Shown here one piece after another: positions 9,301 through 18,238 of a DNA stretch of 64,000 nucleotides. Position 1 is the first letter of the stretch. Each line of letters starts with the position of its first letter. A program made the translations under genes and the position numbers. Origin of the DNA: Myxococcales bacterium 68-20 (lineage in GTDB: Bacteria; Myxococcota_A; Polyangia; Polyangiales; Polyangiaceae); assembly GCA_001899635.1 (NCBI GenBank), contig MKVQ01000009.1, positions 110,638 to 174,637 on the forward strand. The letters are read 5' to 3'. The notes below the pieces were generated by a model that saw only the letters and a program-made list of their open reading frames with translations, was not told the origin of the DNA and ran no database searches.

Positions 9301-10296
9301 CTAGAGCGCCAGCGTCCACTTCGACCACGCGGCATGCGCCACGGCTGGGGTCGAGCCCACGACCGCCTCGAACGACTTCGCGCCCGTCGGATCGTCCGCG
9401 AAGTCGTCACGCCACCGTTGGTAGAAGGGCCAGAGCTTGCCTTTGGCATCGAGCCACTGGCAGACGTAGCGAGCCATCGCGTAGTGGAGGTCCTCGTCGT
9501 CCCCGCGGAACGTCTCGTCGCGCATTCCGAAGAGGCGATCGAGGCGCGCCTTGTCGCGCTCGCCGGAGGTGAGCGCACGCATGAGACGCGGGTGCCGCCA
9601 GTTCTTGCCGCCGTGGATCTCGCCGGAACGCGGAATCTGCGGCTGCTCGAAGACGGACGCGATGCCCTCGTTGATCCAGGTCGGTGCGTGGGGGAAATCC
9701 GCTTCGACGAGCGGATGGACGATCTCGTGCGTGAGCGTCCCGAGCCCCAGGCCGATGTTCATCACCATGTAGCGATCGCCCGGCTGGTAGAAGCCGTAGT
9801 GAGCGATGCACGGCGCCGAGTACTTCTGCATGCAGAACGCCTCGTAGGTCTCGCCGTTCGGAAATAGGTAGACGCTGATCGCCTCGCTCGGCTTCTTCCC
9901 GAAGCGGCCGTTCATGAAGCCGGCCATCGCGTTCTTCATCAACGCGACGCTCTGTCGATATGGGCCGCCTTGCCATCCCGGTGGCCCGATCACGACGAAC
10001 ACGTCCGACACCACCGTCGACACCGTCTTCGACCCGAGCTCCTCTCGTGCGACCTTCGCTCGCCGCTGCTGATCAGCGACGAGATCGTAAGGCGGATCGC
10101 TCGCTCGTTCGCTCGGCACCTGTGTCTCGTCCGACTCGACCATCTTGGAAGGCGGCGACGCCAATCCCGCGGTGACGGGCGCCGTGGCTGGTGCCGTCGC
10201 GGGCGGCGCCAGACGCGGGCCCGACGGTCGACCGTCACCGGTGCACGCGACGAGCGAAGCGACGAGCACGGCGGCGAGCAGACGGAAACGACGCAT
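9301..10296 (-). CDS. Lipoprotein with HExxH gluzincin-like motif
   Basis: A 331-aa protein starting MRRFRLLAAVLVASLVAC, a lipoprotein signal with the cysteine at 18, followed by a Pro/Ala-rich linker. The mature part contains THEIVHPLVEADFPHAPTWINEGIASVFE: HEIVH plus a downstream Glu in NEG is the arrangement of gluzincin metallopeptidases. A cell-envelope zinc peptidase is likely, but substrate and family are unknown. The open frame extends upstream of 10296 without coding features. Confidence 0.78.
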   Translation of the reverse strand: MRRFRLLAAVLVASLVACTGDGRPSGPRLAPPATAPATAPVTAGLASPPSKMVESDETQVPSERASDPPYDLVADQQRRAKVAREELGSKTVSTVVSDVFVVIGPPGWQGGPYRQSVALMKNAMAGFMNGRFGKKPSEAISVYLFPNGETYEAFCMQKYSAPCIAHYGFYQPGDRYMVMNIGLGLGTLTHEIVHPLVEADFPHAPTWINEGIASVFEQPQIPRSGEIHGGKNWRHPRLMRALTSGERDKARLDRLFGMRDETFRGDDEDLHYAMARYVCQWLDAKGKLWPFYQRWRDDFADDPTGAKSFEAVVGSTPAVAHAAWSKWTLAL

Positions 10297-10349
10297 GACC
10301 GGACGTCTCTGCTCCGACGGAGATCGTGACACGAGCCTTGGGTTTTCTC

Positions 10350-11540
10350 TCACGCCGCGAGGTTCGACAGGCTCTTCGGAAGCGGAAACTCGTAGGTCGC
10401 TCCCTGGAGCCCGATCTCGACGACGCGGTCCCAGTAGTGCGTGCCCATGGCCACTGCACTTCGCTCCCCGAACGGAACGACGCGGCTGAAGCGCTCCACT
10501 GCCGTGACGAACCGCTTCATCATCGGCATCGCGTAGCGGATCGGCTGCCGCGGCACCTCGAGCTTGTCTGCAAGCTCGTCGCCAATGAGCTCGCGACACA
10601 CGACACGACCGAACATGACGTTCCGCTGCGCCTCGCGCATCTTCCGCTTGGTGTCACAACCGTCGAACGCCGCCTCGAACAGCGCACGGGTCAGATCGCG
10701 CGAGTCCTGATCGGGCTCGCCCATCGTCATCTCGATCAGATCGGCGAGGCGCATCGCCTCCGGCTCGGACGCGGGGAGGACATCCGGATGAACGCCGATC
10801 GTCCGGCCGACCCAGCGCCACAGGTGGATGTAGCCGTCGGCCTCCTCCGCGGTGATGCGCATCCCGAGCTTGCGGAGGCCATCGATGATCGCCGCCGAGA
10901 AGAGGAGCGTCGTCCCCGCGAGGTCGTGCTGATTCATGGGTGCCCCCCATGCATCGGCGTTCCAGCGTCCGCTCGCGAGGATCATCTTGCGGACCTGCGC
11001 GTGGATCATCCGGACCTTGAGCGTGATCTGCCAGCCGTCCGCGAACGGGCGCATGCCGGCCGGGCGGCACACCGCCTGGACGAAGCGCGCGGTCTCGTTG
11101 AGCCGGCGCGAGGCCTGCGCCTTCAGACGGCCGGAGAAGACGAGCGGCTTGTTTCCCCCGGGCGAGGCGTAGCCGAGCACGAGGGAACGTGCGCCGAGCA
11201 CCGCGCCGCCCAGCGCGCCGGCCCGCATGAGGAGAGCGCCGCCACGGTCGCACGTGCTCCAGTCGACCCACGCTGGGACGTGCGCCGCCTCTTCGATGAG
11301 CTCGCGCATCGCGAGCGGCGCCTCCGGGATGCGCTCTCCGCGCAGGCAGCGTTCGAACGTCCGCCAGCCTTCGCCCTTCCGCATCCCGTCCATCGCGGAG
11401 ATGACTCGATCGGCGGGAACGTCGCTCTTCCAGAGATGGCGGCCGAGCCGATCGACACGGTCGCCGAAGCGCGCTCGCGCGGCATCGAGATTGGCGTAGC
11501 GCGTCGGGAAGGACGGCCCGGGATCCGAAACGGCGATCAC
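10350..11540 (-). CDS. MpaB-type oxygenase (DUF2236 / rubber-oxygenase-like)
   Basis: A 396-aa mostly helical protein of the haem-dependent DUF2236 group, which includes fungal MpaB and the latex-clearing protein Lcp. Matching stretches include ALGGAVLGARSLVLGY, LNETARFVQAV, RMIHAQVRKMI and MNQHDLAGTTLLFS, followed by GYIHLWRWVGRTIGV; the histidines in these blocks are candidate haem ligands. The substrate in this organism is unknown. The start is a GTG at 11540, just after the preceding gene's stop; the first internal ATG would remove conserved N-terminal sequence. Confidence 0.85.
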   Translation of the reverse strand: MIAVSDPGPSFPTRYANLDAARARFGDRVDRLGRHLWKSDVPADRVISAMDGMRKGEGWRTFERCLRGERIPEAPLAMRELIEEAAHVPAWVDWSTCDRGGALLMRAGALGGAVLGARSLVLGYASPGGNKPLVFSGRLKAQASRRLNETARFVQAVCRPAGMRPFADGWQITLKVRMIHAQVRKMILASGRWNADAWGAPMNQHDLAGTTLLFSAAIIDGLRKLGMRITAEEADGYIHLWRWVGRTIGVHPDVLPASEPEAMRLADLIEMTMGEPDQDSRDLTRALFEAAFDGCDTKRKMREAQRNVMFGRVVCRELIGDELADKLEVPRQPIRYAMPMMKRFVTAVERFSRVVPFGERSAVAMGTHYWDRVVEIGLQGATYEFPLPKSLSNLAA

Positions 11541-11557
11541 CCTCGAAGAATAGCCCG

Positions 11558-12256
11558 TCAGAAGCCGATCGCGAGGATCGGTCCGACGCCGAAGCCCTTG
11601 AACCCCGTCCCTGTGATCACCTGGTAGGACGCCTCGGCGCCGAACGCGATGCGGCTGAAGTGGATCATGAAGCCGCCGCCTCCCATCAACGCGAGGCCGG
11701 TCTTGGCCCCCGTGGCCCCATCGGCGGCGACGTGCCCTGCGCCCGCACCTCCCTCGACGAAGGGCGCAAAACGATCGATCGGGAGCACGAGCTTGAACGT
11801 CGGCATGCCGACGTAGACGTTCGGGTCGATGAAGTAGCCGGCGAGACGCACGCCGGGCACGAGGATCACGGGCCCGGTATCGAAGCCGTACCCGAAGCGG
11901 AGACCGACGGCGAAGCCCGCCTTCCCTCGCGAGAAGACGACGCCCGGCGCGATGCCCCACTGGAAGCCGGAGTTGTAGGCCGACACGAGGGCCCGCCCCT
12001 CCGACATGGCCGGAGGTGGCTCCTCGGTGACGGACGTCGTCGGAGCGACGACCTCCGATGACGAAGCGGGCGGCTCCGGTGGCACGGGGTGCAGGTGCGG
12101 AGGTGCCGGCGTCGGCTCGGCCTGCGACGGGACCGCTTCGGTGTCCGCGGGCTTGGGCTCGGGCTCGGACTGCGCATGGACGGCAGGGGCGATGACGAGC
12201 AGCGAGGTTGCGACGAGGGTACAGGCGAGCGGGCGCAGCGATTTCACGGGCGCCAT
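11558..12256 (-). CDS. Secreted Pro-rich protein with beta-barrel-like C-terminus
   Basis: Unrecognised 232-aa exported protein. A Sec signal peptide ends near AVHAQ (about residue 29), then ~60 residues rich in Pro, Glu and Thr. The C-terminal ~140 residues alternate hydrophobic and Gly residues (AGFAVGLRFGYGFDTG and similar) and end in aromatic IGF, a pattern of small outer-membrane barrels. Its stop lies 18 bases before the MpaB-type oxygenase start, suggesting co-transcription. Confidence 0.75.
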   Translation of the reverse strand: MAPVKSLRPLACTLVATSLLVIAPAVHAQSEPEPKPADTEAVPSQAEPTPAPPHLHPVPPEPPASSSEVVAPTTSVTEEPPPAMSEGRALVSAYNSGFQWGIAPGVVFSRGKAGFAVGLRFGYGFDTGPVILVPGVRLAGYFIDPNVYVGMPTFKLVLPIDRFAPFVEGGAGAGHVAADGATGAKTGLALMGGGGFMIHFSRIAFGAEASYQVITGTGFKGFGVGPILAIGF

Positions 12257-12268
12257 CTTAGCCGCCTC

Positions 12269-13108
12269 CTACCTCGAGGCGCGGAGGCGTTTCTCCTCGT
12301 ACATCGCGCGGTCGGCGCAGGCGATGAGCTCGTCGGCGGTCGACTCGTCGTCCGCAATCGCGATCCCCGCAGAGAACGACGTCGCGAGCGGCGCTGTCAG
12401 CTCCTCGAAGCGCGATCGGAGACGCACGACCGCCGCCTCCGACTCCTCGACCGACGCATCGACGAGCATGAGGCCGAACTCGTCGCCGCCGATCCGCGCG
12501 AGCACGTCACCACGCCGGAGGACCGACCGCGCAGCGACGGCCACGGTGCGCAGCACCTCGTCGCCCCGTGCGTGCCCGTGCGCGTCATTGACGAGCTTGA
12601 AGCCGTCCAGATCGATGAAGACGACGGTCACCCGACGCCGGCGCTGCCGCAACTCGTGCTGGAGCAGGTTCATGAAGTGACCGCCGCGCGGAAGCCCGGT
12701 GACCGCGTCGGACCCGGCCTCTTCGAGCGCGCGCTCGAGCAGCGCCGGGGCGACCATGATCGGCCGGCTCTCGCGAGGGTTCCTGCGATTCGCCGGCCGA
12801 CTCGTGAGGAGATCGAGCGCGGCGACGCGGATGTGGACGGGCCGACCGAGGATGCGCGCCATCTCCCGGCGATGATCGACGACGCGGATGTAGAGCGACC
12901 GCGCCTCGCCTTCGCGGAGACTCATCCCCAGCAGCAGGCGCATGAGATCCGCATGCGGCTCGGCGCTCGTGACGCCCCGCTCGGCGAGGAAACGCTCGAG
13001 CTCGGCGTCGTCGCAGATCACGTCGAAGACGTCGTCCCGGATGAGCTGCCACGCAGCGTCGCTCTCGGGATGTCCACTGTTCGGGGGAACGGAGGTCGTC
13101 ATCGACAT
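12269..13108 (-). CDS. Diguanylate cyclase (GGDEF domain)
   Basis: A 279-aa protein. The N-terminal ~110 residues are a helical region of unknown sensory role. The C-terminal ~165 residues are a GGDEF domain with TGLPRGGHF, FIDLDGFKLVND and RIGGDEFGLML. An RRGD inhibitory-site motif sits five residues before GGDEF, so product inhibition by c-di-GMP is expected. The active-site residues are canonical, so synthesis of c-di-GMP from GTP is likely. Start at 13108 (MSMTTS); the alternative ATG is at 13102. Confidence 0.9.
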   Translation of the reverse strand: MSMTTSVPPNSGHPESDAAWQLIRDDVFDVICDDAELERFLAERGVTSAEPHADLMRLLLGMSLREGEARSLYIRVVDHRREMARILGRPVHIRVAALDLLTSRPANRRNPRESRPIMVAPALLERALEEAGSDAVTGLPRGGHFMNLLQHELRQRRRRVTVVFIDLDGFKLVNDAHGHARGDEVLRTVAVAARSVLRRGDVLARIGGDEFGLMLVDASVEESEAAVVRLRSRFEELTAPLATSFSAGIAIADDESTADELIACADRAMYEEKRLRASR

Positions 13109-13379
13109 CGGACGACGAGAAAGGTGCTCATGGCGCGTCGTCACCGCCAGAGCCGGAGCTCCGCGAGCAGAACGTGAAGGTGGACGTGACGGCGGACGTG
13201 AAGAAGCAGCGGCGCGATGGATCAAGCTACGACGCGAAAACCCGCTCTCCGGCGCCGCGCTTCCCGGTCGCGCTTCAAATCGATGCGTGCATGTCACACA
13301 TCGTCGACAACACGCGCGACTCCGCCCACGGACGCAGCGCGTGAGTCACCGTCGCGTGGCGCTCTCCCCCGTCGCCCGC

Positions 13380-14558
13380 TCAGGAAGGGGACGCGACGAG
13401 CTCGATCTCCGTGATCTCGGCCGGCGCGCCGACGCGCATCGGCGGCCCCCAGTAGCCCGTGCCCTTGCTCACGTAGATCTGCGCCCGCGCGAGCTTGTGG
13501 AGCCCGGCGACGAAGGGCTGCTGGAGGCGCACCGCGAGGTTCCAGGGGAACATCTGCCCGCCGTGCGTGTGTCCCGAGAGCTGAAGGTCGACGCCGAGCT
13601 CGTCGGCGAGCTCGATCCCGCGCGGCTGATGCGCGAGGAGCACGCATGCACGCGCGGCGTCGCGGCCCTCGAGCGCCTTGCGAAGATCCGAGCCGTGACC
13701 GTTGCCGAACCCACCGGACGAGTGGTCGTCGATGCCGGCGAGGTCGAAGCCCTCCTCGCCGCCGATGCGCACGCGCTCGTTGCGAAGCACCGTCATACCG
13801 AGCTTGCGGAGGTGCGCGATCCACTCGTCCGCGCCGGAGTAGTACTCGTGGTTTCCGGTCACGAAGTACACGCCGTGCTTCGCCCGGAGCTTCGCGAGCG
13901 GCGCGGCGTGCTCGGCCAGCTCCTCGACCGAGCCGTCGACGAGGTCGCCGGTGATCGCGATCACGTCGGGCTCGAGCGCGTTCACCCGCGCGACGACGTC
14001 TTCGATGAACCCCTTGCCGATCGTCGGACCGATGTGGACGTCCGTGAGCTGGACGATCCGTGTGCCCGATGCCGACCTGGTGAGCCGATCGATCGCCACC
14101 CGCACGCGCTTCACGGCGACCGGCGAGAGCGCGCTCACGACGCCGGCCCCGCTCGCGCCGAGACCGAGCAGCGCGGCGCCGCCGGCGAACAGACGCGAGA
14201 TCGCCTGGCGCCGCTCGGGATCGTCGACCACTCCACCGTGCGCCTGCACCCGCAACGTGACGACGCGCGCGAGGTCGCTCACCCCGAGCGCCATCACCAG
14301 GAAGAAGAGGACGCCGAGCCAGCTGTAGACGACCCACATGACCGGCGACGCCACCGACCGCGGGACGAAGCGGAACGCCACGAACCCCGCCATCAGGAGG
14401 ACGAAGAGCACGACGAGCACGATGGTCGCCAGTCGAGCCCAGGGCGCCGGCAACGCCGCGTCGCGGATCAAGCGAGCCCACACGTAGCGATGCGCGCTCC
14501 CATGACGAGCGAGGCGATCAAGAACACCAAGACGAAGCGCACGGCCATGCGACCCCAT
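13380..14558 (-). CDS. Membrane metallophosphoesterase (possible N-terminal frameshift)
   Basis: The core is a calcineurin-like phosphoesterase with the full metal-ligand set: TDVHIG, TGDLVDG, TGNHEY, LAHQP and SGHTHGGQ, preceded by two or three membrane helices. Related YkuE/YaeI-type proteins start with a hydrophobic helix leading into YVWARLIRD. Here that helix (MAVRFVLVFLIASLVMGA, ATG at 14548) is in a different frame from the rest, and the frames would join in a GCGCGC run near 14492-14498. The in-frame alternative start is 14558 but yields a non-hydrophobic Arg-rich N-terminus. Either a sequence error or a real frameshift is likely. Confidence 0.8.
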   Translation of the reverse strand: MGSHGRALRLGVLDRLARHGSAHRYVWARLIRDAALPAPWARLATIVLVVLFVLLMAGFVAFRFVPRSVASPVMWVVYSWLGVLFFLVMALGVSDLARVVTLRVQAHGGVVDDPERRQAISRLFAGGAALLGLGASGAGVVSALSPVAVKRVRVAIDRLTRSASGTRIVQLTDVHIGPTIGKGFIEDVVARVNALEPDVIAITGDLVDGSVEELAEHAAPLAKLRAKHGVYFVTGNHEYYSGADEWIAHLRKLGMTVLRNERVRIGGEEGFDLAGIDDHSSGGFGNGHGSDLRKALEGRDAARACVLLAHQPRGIELADELGVDLQLSGHTHGGQMFPWNLAVRLQQPFVAGLHKLARAQIYVSKGTGYWGPPMRVGAPAEITEIELVASPS

Positions 14559-14800
14559 TCTACGATGCCGCAGGGCCGGCCTCGTTGCGAGTGCTCTCAA
14601 CGCGGGCCGGAAGTCCCCCTCAGGGAGGCAACTCGGGGAGAGAGCATGACCGGCCTGCGAATCAACCTCGACCGTTCGGGCGCTCGATCGCAAGAGGGCG
14701 GCTCCGGGGCACTCGTACCCATCCTTTCTTTCGCTCCCCGACGCGGAGCCGTTCGCGGCTTCGGCGGGCGAAGAACCGAGGGCCGAGGTAGCCTGGGCGC

Positions 14801-15919
14801 GTGTCCCACAACACGTTCGGCCACCTCTTTCGAGTCACGACGTTCGGCGAGAGCCATGGTCCGGCGATCGGCTGTGTCGTGGATGGGTGTCCCCCGCGCA
14901 TCCCGCTCGGCGAGACCGACATCCAGGGCTTTCTCGACAAGCGCCGTCCCGGACAGTCGCGCTTCACGACCCAACGTCAGGAGCCCGACGCGGTCCGGAT
15001 CGTCTCCGGCGTCATGGCAGACGCCGCCGGCGTGCAGGTCACGACGGGCGCGCCGATCGCGCTCTTGATCGACAACGTCGATCAGCGGTCGAAGGACTAC
15101 GGCGAGATCAAGGCCCAATACCGCCCCGGCCACGCCGACTTCACCTACGACGCGAAGTACGGCATCCGCGACCACCGCGGCGGGGGCCGCTCGTCCGCGC
15201 GCGAGACCGCGATGCGCGTCGCCGCCGGTGCGGTCGCGCGCAAGGTCGTGAGCGGCGTCCGGATTCGGGGAGCGCTCGTCCAGCTCGGGCCGCACAAGAT
15301 CGATCGATCGCGCTGGGACGACGCGGAGATCGACAAGAACCCCTTCTTCTGTCCCGTCGCCGAGGCCGCGACGCTCTGGGCGGAGTACCTCGACGGCGTT
15401 CGCAAGCGCGGCTCGTCGTGTGGAGCCGTGATCGAGGTGGTCGCGGAGGGAGTCCCGCCCGGCTGGGGCGCGCCGATCTACGGCAAGCTCGACGCCGAGC
15501 TCGCGAGCGCCCTCATGAGCATCAACGCGGTGAAGGCGGTCGAGATCGGCGACGGGATGTCCGTGGCGGCGCTCTCGGGCGAGGAGAACGCCGACGAGAT
15601 GCGCACCGGCACGGATGGCATGCCGACGTTCCTCTCCAACCATGCAGGCGGCATCCTCGGTGGAATCTCGACGGGCCAACCGGTCGTCGCGCGCTTCGCG
15701 GTGAAGCCGACCTCGTCGATCCTCACGCCTCGTCGCGCGGTCGATCGCTTCGGCGCCGAGGTCGATCTCCGCACGAAGGGCCGTCACGATCCCTGCGTCG
15801 GCATCCGCGCCGTCCCCGTGGGGGAAGCGATGATGGCGATCGTCCTGGCGGACGCCTTCTTGCGCCATCGCGGCCAGGTGGGCGAGAGCCCCAGGTGGCC
15901 GTTTCCGCCCGGGACCTGA
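14801..15919 (+). CDS. aroC: Chorismate synthase
   Basis: A 372-aa enzyme of the last common shikimate-pathway step: EPSP to chorismate, needing reduced FMN. Signatures: [17 protein letters not shown], the RRPGQS motif, the [15 protein letters not shown] block and [14 protein letters not shown], plus RTGTDGMPT near the C-terminal third. Length is normal for bacterial AroC. The start is a GTG at 14801 giving the standard N-terminus [19 protein letters not shown]. No other aromatic-pathway genes are adjacent, so it is probably transcribed alone. Confidence 0.96.
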   Translation: MSHNTFGHLFRVTTFGESHGPAIGCVVDGCPPRIPLGETDIQGFLDKRRPGQSRFTTQRQEPDAVRIVSGVMADAAGVQVTTGAPIALLIDNVDQRSKDYGEIKAQYRPGHADFTYDAKYGIRDHRGGGRSSARETAMRVAAGAVARKVVSGVRIRGALVQLGPHKIDRSRWDDAEIDKNPFFCPVAEAATLWAEYLDGVRKRGSSCGAVIEVVAEGVPPGWGAPIYGKLDAELASALMSINAVKAVEIGDGMSVAALSGEENADEMRTGTDGMPTFLSNHAGGILGGISTGQPVVARFAVKPTSSILTPRRAVDRFGAEVDLRTKGRHDPCVGIRAVPVGEAMMAIVLADAFLRHRGQVGESPRWPFPPGT

Positions 15920-15990
15920 AGCGACCGAGGCCTCGCTCAGGTCACGAGCCGCGGGCCGGTTCGACGCCCGGCAGCGCGTCCGGGTCGTGA

Positions 15991-16155
15991 CCGACAAAAA
16001 TAAAACGCCGCGGCGGGCTCGGGGGGGGGAAGCCTCACCGCAGCGCTGCCTCCCGTTATGCGGGTATCGTGCCATGCGCGAACTACGCGAGATCACGTGC
16101 GCGAAAGCTCACAGTCGTGCAAAAACGAATGAACACGCCGACAGTTTCGAAATGA
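15991..16155. repeat. ~165-bp direct repeat, copy 1
   Basis: Shares long identical blocks with 18001-18170: CGCCGCGGCGGGCTCGGGGG, then CGCAGCGCTGCC, TATCGTGCCA and TACGCGAGATCACG, with diverged stretches between, and a weaker match continuing to TTCG-AATGA. The two copies flank the lipoprotein gene at 16474-17859 in the same orientation. No frame is conserved between copies, so this is a non-coding repeat or structured RNA rather than duplicated coding sequence. Confidence 0.75.
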
Positions 16156-16307
16156 ACCGGCCCGGGGACGGAGCGCCGCCCCCGCCTTCGAGCTGCACTC
16201 GTTCCCGTTGCCGCCCGAGGCGAGGACGGGGCGCCGGCTCGCGCGAGCGGCCGAACCTCATCGCCGGCGTCGCGCTCGCCGATGCGTCAGGCGACCGGAC
16301 CGTCATT

Positions 16308-16332
16308 CGTCGTGCGCAGCCTGCGCACGACG
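16308..16332. promoter_or_regulatory. Perfect palindrome upstream of lipoprotein gene
   Basis: Arms CGTCGTGCGCA and TGCGCACGACG are perfectly complementary with a 3-base spacer, 142 bases before the lipoprotein start. It may be an operator or an RNA hairpin; no T-run follows, so an intrinsic terminator is less likely. Confidence 0.45.
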
Positions 16333-16473
16333 CATACGCAGGTTGCGCAGGTGAGCGCGCCGGGACGACGCCGCTGCCACGAAAGTACGAGGGAACCGGC
16401 TTGGCAGACGCCATGCAACGCTCGACTCACTCCACTACACCGAGTCACGACATAGCCGTCATCGAGGCCCCTG

Positions 16474-17859
16474 ATGCGCAAGCCCACACTCCTTCTCCTT
16501 CTTGGCCCCGCCGCTCTTGCCCTCCTTCCGCTGACGGCATGCGAGAACGATTCGCCCGGTGGTGCCGGACCAAACCTCTCCATGGACGGAAGCGTCGCCA
16601 CCTTTGACGCGACGACGTCGCCCTTCGATGCGACGACCCCCGACGCTCCGGCCGGCCCTTCCGTCAGCGTCACCGTCGACGACTCGCGCGGACCGAAGGC
16701 GGGAGTGCGGATCGTGTTCCACGACGCGAACGGCGCCGTCATCGAGACGAAGCTCACCGGCGCCGACGGCAAGGCCACTCACACCGGGCCGACACCGTCG
16801 ATGGCAAGCGCGCTCTTGGCAGCCGGCCAACAGCCCCACATCGTGACGTGGACGGGCGTCGAGGACGGTGACGAGCTCCATGTTCGCGACGAGGACACGG
16901 AGGAGATGATCGGCATCTACCAGGTCACGTTCTCGAGCTTCGAGGACTCGGGAGCGAACCAATACTTCGTAGCGAGCCCATGCGGCACCAACATGTCCTA
17001 CGGAACGGCGACGGAGCTTCCGCTCTACCGCCGCTGCGCCGGTTCCCAGAACGCCGTCCTCGCAACGGGCCGGAGGTTCTCGGGCAACGTCACCGGTCAC
17101 TCCTTCAAGAAGGGCAACGCCACCGTGAGCGACGGAGGCACGGGAGCGATCACGCTCGGAGACTGGAAGGCACCTTCGACGCTCATGGTGAACGTGGAGA
17201 ACGACCCGGCCGACGGCTCGTTCGATGCGCGGCTGCTCGAGGTCGCGGACGGCGCTGGATTCGCGAGCAGGCTCCGCACAGCAGAGGGCTCGCACTTCAC
17301 CTTCTCGATCGCGACGGGCTTCGCCGACGCATACCAAGCAAGCATCGCGGCCACGGACGCCACCGACTCCCTGCGCACCATCGCCAAGCGGTTTGCGCCC
17401 TCGGCGAGCGTCGCGCTCGACTACGCCGGCCTACTGCCGTCGATCGACGACGCATCGCTCGACACGTCGAACCCGCGGCGTCCCGTCGTCAGCTGGACGG
17501 CGGGCTCGAGCGCCGGCACCGACGGTGGACTGGTGCAGCTCTCCTTCCTCGGATCGCAAAACACCTTCCGTTACTGGACCCTCATCGTCCCGCCCGGCTC
17601 GAACACGGTGACGGCGCCCGAAATGCCGGCCGAGGCTGACAGCTTCTTGCCGTTCGCCCCCGACTCCGGAATGGAGTCGTACTTCCGCGTTCCGGAGGTG
17701 CTGTTCCTGGAGGCCGACTTCCTCCCGAGCTACGCCTCGTTCCGGAGCCGGCACCACGAGCTGCTCGGCCTGCCCCGGGGCTTCTACGACTTCAACGTCC
17801 CCGCACTTCCGACCAACGGGACTTGCCGGACGACTCGTTCCCCCGCCATGGGCATGTGA
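16474..17859 (+). CDS. Secreted lipoprotein, unknown function
   Basis: A 461-aa protein. MRKPTLLLLLGPAALALLPLTAC is a lipoprotein signal with the cysteine at 23, then an Asp/Thr-rich linker to about residue 60. Residues ~65-130 read like an Ig-like or carboxypeptidase-regulatory fold (VSVTVDDSRGPKAGVRIVF ... GADGKATHTG). The remainder is strand-rich with no recognised motif. The gene is bracketed by two copies of a ~165-bp repeat (15991-16155, 18001-18170), so gene plus repeats could be a duplicated or mobile unit. Confidence 0.8.
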   Translation: MRKPTLLLLLGPAALALLPLTACENDSPGGAGPNLSMDGSVATFDATTSPFDATTPDAPAGPSVSVTVDDSRGPKAGVRIVFHDANGAVIETKLTGADGKATHTGPTPSMASALLAAGQQPHIVTWTGVEDGDELHVRDEDTEEMIGIYQVTFSSFEDSGANQYFVASPCGTNMSYGTATELPLYRRCAGSQNAVLATGRRFSGNVTGHSFKKGNATVSDGGTGAITLGDWKAPSTLMVNVENDPADGSFDARLLEVADGAGFASRLRTAEGSHFTFSIATGFADAYQASIAATDATDSLRTIAKRFAPSASVALDYAGLLPSIDDASLDTSNPRRPVVSWTAGSSAGTDGGLVQLSFLGSQNTFRYWTLIVPPGSNTVTAPEMPAEADSFLPFAPDSGMESYFRVPEVLFLEADFLPSYASFRSRHHELLGLPRGFYDFNVPALPTNGTCRTTRSPAMGM

Positions 17860-18238
17860 ACCGGCAACAGCTCATCACCACGCTCGGTCTCACGCTCCGC
17901 CGCTTCGTGTGAGCGGGTGACGAGTGGAGGAGAGGACGGCATCTCGCGCGCAGCCGACGCGCCGGGCTCACGACCGCGCACCAATCGGTGCGCCGGCTCG
18001 CGGACAAAAAGAAAAAACGCCGCGGCGGGCTCGGGGGGGGGACAAGCCTCGCCGCAGCGCTGCCCACGCATTATGCGCGTATCGTGCCACGAGCGAAGTA
18101 CGCGAGATCACGACGTCGCACGCCAACGGTAGTGCAGGATCGAAGGATCGCTCGGACAACTTCGCAATGAGGGAGCCGTCCGCCGCCTTCGCGGCGCCGA
18201 GACGAGAGCTTCACGTCATCGGCGCCGCCACGGGACGA
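17860..18238. other. Intergenic region holding repeat copy 2
   Basis: No gene is supported between the convergent lipoprotein genes. The region is largely taken up by the second copy of the direct repeat (18001-18170). Confidence 0.6.
18001..18170. repeat. ~165-bp direct repeat, copy 2
   Basis: Same orientation as copy 1 at 15991-16155 and matching in several blocks, including ACAAAAA-AAA-CGCCGCGG and the TACGCGAGATCACG block. It lies after the 3' end of the lipoprotein gene that copy 1 precedes. The G-run and the purine-rich start are conserved, which argues for function at DNA or RNA level. Confidence 0.75.

Larger units (their letters stand above)
15920..16473. other. Intergenic region with repeat copy and palindrome
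   Basis: No gene is supported in this 554-base gap. It holds the first copy of a ~165-bp repeat (15991-16155) and a perfect 11-bp-arm palindrome (16308-16332) before the lipoprotein gene at 16474. Confidence 0.6.
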
